Source: Treponema sp.
Lineage (GTDB): Bacteria > Spirochaetota > Spirochaetia > Treponematales > Breznakiellaceae
Assembly: GCA_009784775.1 (NCBI GenBank)
Contig: WQXQ01000013.1
Span: forward strand, 1-34,198
Direction of reading: 5' to 3'
Length of the DNA stretch: 34,198 nt
Shown here: positions 32,073-34,198 of the stretch, one piece after another
Layout of the letters: every line of letters starts with the position of its first letter
Position numbering within the stretch: position 1 is the first letter of the stretch
The notes under the pieces: model-generated
Seen by the model: only the letters and a program-made list of their open reading frames with translations
The model's database searches: none
Told to the model about the DNA's origin: nothing
Made by a program: the position numbers and the translations under genes

Positions 32073-33194
32073 ATGTCAAAAGTATTTTTTACCAATATGC
32101 GCACAAAATTTGATGAGAGTCTGTTAGCAAAAATGGACAGGCTTATCCAACAAGCCGGTATTGGCGATATTGATTGTGCGCAAAAATTCGTTGCCATAAA
32201 AATTCATTTTGGCGAGCCGGGAAACCTGGCCTTTTTGCGGCCTAATTTCGCCAAGGTCGTGGTGGACAGAATTAAGGCGCAGGGCGGCCTCCCATTCCTC
32301 ACCGATAGCAACACACTGTATGTGGGGCGGCGCAACCAGGGTCTGGCGCATTTGGATGCCGCCGCCGAAAACGGCTATACGCCATTATCCACCGGCTGCC
32401 AAAATATCATCGCCGACGGCATTCGCGGCACCGATGATGTGGAAGTGCCGGTGAAGGGCGGAAAATATTGCGCCGTTGCCTACATTGGCAGGGCGATAAT
32501 GGATGCCGATATTGTTATTTCATTGAATCATTTCAAAGGGCACGAGTGTACGGGCTTTGGCGGCGCGATAAAAAATGTCGGCATGGGCTCGGGCAGCCGC
32601 GCGGGCAAAATGGCGATGCACAATGAGGGCAAGCCTGCGGTGAATGCAAACGCCTGTATTGGCTGTAAAATCTGCGCCCGCTTTTGCGCGCTTGGCGCAA
32701 TTGCATTTACCGGCGGAAAAGCAGTCATATACCACGATACATGCGCTGGCTGCGGACGCTGCATTGGCGCGTGCAGCAAAAACGCCATTGGCAATGGCTG
32801 GAACAGCAGCAATGACGCACTCAGTTACAAAATCGCCGAATACACCAAAGCCGTACTGGACGGGCGGCCTCATTTTCACATCAATGTCGTAAACCAGGTT
32901 TCACCGTATTGCGATTGCCACGCCGAAAGCGATGCCGCCGTAGTCCCGGACATCGGCATTTTTGCCAGCTTCGATCCGGTTGCTTTAGACAAAGCCTGCA
33001 TTGATGCCGTCAACGCCGCGCCCGCTATTCAAACCAGCATCCTTGGCAACTGCGACCGCACCCATCGGGATGTAGCCGGCAATGAAGACCATTTCACCAA
33101 TATTCACCCCACCACCGACTGGCGCTGTCAACTTGACTACGCCGCACGAATCGGTCTGGGCAGCGTACAGTATGAGTTGATCACGATGGAGTAG
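32073..33194 (+). CDS. DUF362 protein with two [4Fe-4S] ferredoxin motifs
   Basis: The 373-residue protein has a DUF362 domain (FVAIKIHFGEPGNLAFLRP, DADIVISLNHFKGHECTGFGGAIKNVGMG). A ferredoxin insert carries C195/C198/C201/C205 and C224/C227/C230/C234, enough for two [4Fe-4S] clusters. It is predicted to be cytoplasmic; the electron partner and substrate are unknown. GAGGTG precedes ATG 32073; an upstream in-frame start at 32016 lies within the promoter and is rejected. It is divergent from the FMN-binding lipoprotein, another redox gene. Confidence 0.92.
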   Translation: MSKVFFTNMRTKFDESLLAKMDRLIQQAGIGDIDCAQKFVAIKIHFGEPGNLAFLRPNFAKVVVDRIKAQGGLPFLTDSNTLYVGRRNQGLAHLDAAAENGYTPLSTGCQNIIADGIRGTDDVEVPVKGGKYCAVAYIGRAIMDADIVISLNHFKGHECTGFGGAIKNVGMGSGSRAGKMAMHNEGKPAVNANACIGCKICARFCALGAIAFTGGKAVIYHDTCAGCGRCIGACSKNAIGNGWNSSNDALSYKIAEYTKAVLDGRPHFHINVVNQVSPYCDCHAESDAAVVPDIGIFASFDPVALDKACIDAVNAAPAIQTSILGNCDRTHRDVAGNEDHFTNIHPTTDWRCQLDYAARIGLGSVQYELITME

Positions 33195-33221
33195 GGAGCG
33201 AGGAAATGAGGAAAGAAAAAT

Positions 33222-33241
33222 AATGAGGAATTAGGAATGAG
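33222..33241 (+). repeat. Left copy of a 20-base inverted repeat around the toxin-antitoxin-like pair
   Basis: AATGAGGAATTAGGAATGAG here matches the reverse complement of 34108-34127 with one mismatch. The surrounding gene-free stretch 33195-33348 is purine-rich and made of similar GAGGAAATGAGG words; nothing else is seen in it. Confidence 0.6.
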
Positions 33242-33348
33242 AAATTAGTAAGGAGAGGGTTGCGATAGTCCAACAGTTATTGCACCTAATAATAATACTT
33301 CCATTCCCATTTGCAAACCCGTCTATGACCAGTATATGGTAGTGTTAT

Positions 33349-33588
33349 TTAACCGTGAGCGTGAGCAACGGTTAACTCTTTACGAAGCAGTGCCATAACT
33401 ATTTCGGAAGGGGTTTGCCGAGAAGCGATAGCTTTTGCGTTGAGAATCTTTGCAGTATCTTCATCAAGCATAACTGCTTGAGAACCTTTGCGTGAAAAAA
33501 ATCCCGTCCTTGTATGACTGAGTGTTGGGACGGTTTTAGTGAGACGCTCGTCAAGGGCATCGTATTCTTCTTCGGTCATATCGCGCAT
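33349..33588 (-). CDS. Putative antitoxin of a BrnT/BrnA-like pair
   Basis: The 79-residue protein has an acidic N-terminus (MTEEEYDALDERL) and a C-terminal ribbon-helix-helix-like segment (SQAVMLDEDTAKILNAKAIASRQTPSEIVMALLRKEL). It lies eight bases downstream of the putative toxin gene, the toxin-first order seen in brnTA modules. It would bind the toxin and the shared promoter. The exact family is uncertain. Confidence 0.7.
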   Translation of the reverse strand: MRDMTEEEYDALDERLTKTVPTLSHTRTGFFSRKGSQAVMLDEDTAKILNAKAIASRQTPSEIVMALLRKELTVAHAHG

Positions 33589-33596
33589 AATTACTC

Positions 33597-33848
33597 CTAT
33601 TCGTACATTTGGGATTCTATTTTTTCTCGCAAAGCCATTGCGTGGAATACCTTAATCGTTTCATTATCTATCATATTATAAAACACCTCTATTGGATTGG
33701 CAACCGTGTCAAAACCAATAATGAGATATATTTCATCTTCTCCTTTGAGAATATCCTCATATATCCTTGTTTCAATTGCTCGTTCTATGTCATCTTGGGT
33801 ATATCCGTGTTTGAATGCTGATTGAGTGTATAAAATGTTGTCCGCCAT
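33597..33848 (-). CDS. Putative BrnT/RelE-like toxin
   Basis: The 83-residue protein starts with a helical KHGYTQDDIERAIETRIYED region. A beta-sheet follows (EIYLIIGFDTVANPIEVFYNMIDNETIKVFHAMALREK), matching the BrnT layout (KHGV...IGxxxxxxxxVxYxxxxxxIxIxxAxxAxxxE). The Arg of the usual RIISAR motif is replaced. It would act as a ribonuclease-type toxin if active; this is inference from fold and gene order. A ribosome site is not strong (GGGAACGAACA). Confidence 0.65.
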   Translation of the reverse strand: MADNILYTQSAFKHGYTQDDIERAIETRIYEDILKGEDEIYLIIGFDTVANPIEVFYNMIDNETIKVFHAMALREKIESQMYE

Positions 33849-34198
33849 TGTTCGTTCCCTTTATTAAATATACCCTTTACCCGCAAAAAAAGCAAGCAAA
33901 AAAGGAGAGCGAACACCCAAAACCACCCCTTTTTTGCCCCTTGACACTTTCACTTGAAACGGTGTAATATAATGAGGGATGAGGAAAGGGGCTACTGCGA
34001 TAATGCAACATATACTCAGTTATCAACTTAACACCCTGTGGGCATCACTCGCCGCCCTGTACTCGCTCCGCGCCATCCCCTACTCAAGGCCTTCGGCAAC
34101 TGCGTACCTCATTGCTAATTCCTCATTTCCCCGGGCCCCTTGCTCGCACTGGAGTCTATTCGCTATGTTATCCCCGTTCCCCTTCCGCCCCCCCGCCC
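33849..34198. other. Gene-free right end of the window
   Basis: No supported gene is seen. A promoter-like TTGACA (33942) with TATAAT (33967) has a 21-base spacer, too long for a good promoter. 34108-34127 is the right copy of the 20-base inverted repeat. The last bases are a C-rich run. A frame from 34003 stays open to the edge, but its composition is not convincing. Confidence 0.5.

Noticed and set aside
33942-33972. TTGACA...TATAAT pair as a promoter
   Set aside because: The 21-base spacer is too long and no convincing gene follows.
34003-34198. Open frame running off the right edge
   Set aside because: The sequence includes the inverted-repeat word and C-rich low-complexity bases; no ribosome site or family is visible.

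Overview
The window looks like a chromosomal segment of a treponeme-type spirochaete, probably a host- or gut-associated one with moderate GC. This rests on inference from several genes: a divergent FliG paralogue with a long Pro/Lys-rich N-terminal extension, a V-type ATPase B subunit, an LptC/LptA/LptB set behind CTP synthase, relaxed lipoboxes, an FMN-binding lipoprotein, and long beta-helix repeat proteins. No rRNA, tRNA, CRISPR array or intact transposase was seen.

Layout. 1-3987 is the 3' part of a giant Ser/Thr/Gly-rich beta-helix protein, closed by a strong hairpin at 4002-4042. 4055-8229 (minus) is fliG-like followed by an M16C peptidase, with ATGA overlap. 8230-15100 is a markedly AT-rich accessory block: a plus-strand set of four envelope genes (8404-10983), a decayed stretch holding a ~93% identical copy of the 5' end of the fliG-like gene (11362-11565), then a minus-strand group of repeat proteins (16-residue YDxYGNR repeats, ankyrin, TPR plus membrane helices, ankyrin plus CFI-box). 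A divergent small-protein/XRE-regulator pair (14822-15492) closes it.

15540-20128 is a core plus-strand block: a secreted protein of unknown function, pyrG, lptC, lptA, lptB. Convergent to it are a DRTGG-domain gene and an isolated V-ATPase subunit B. 22111-27293 (plus) carries an AAA/DUF4143 ATPase, a Uma2-family nuclease-fold protein and a hybrid sensor kinase with two periplasmic solute-binding domains. 27303-29598 (minus) has a DUF1016/YhcG nuclease and a CofE-like protein. Then come uppP, a small outer-membrane-type protein, a HIT/FMN-binding lipoprotein pair, a DUF362 ferredoxin protein and a small toxin-antitoxin-like pair.

The most unusual signal is recurrent. Unrelated protein genes (V-ATPase B, the AAA ATPase, UppP, DUF1016, probably the M16 peptidase) each carry a short in-frame insertion. 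Most are built from 15- or 18-nt tandem palindromic units, each with a different sequence, placed at likely surface loops. Several genes also have good promoter -10 boxes so close to the start codon that their mRNAs would be leaderless or nearly so (pyrG, V-ATPase B, the AAA gene, the fliG-like gene).
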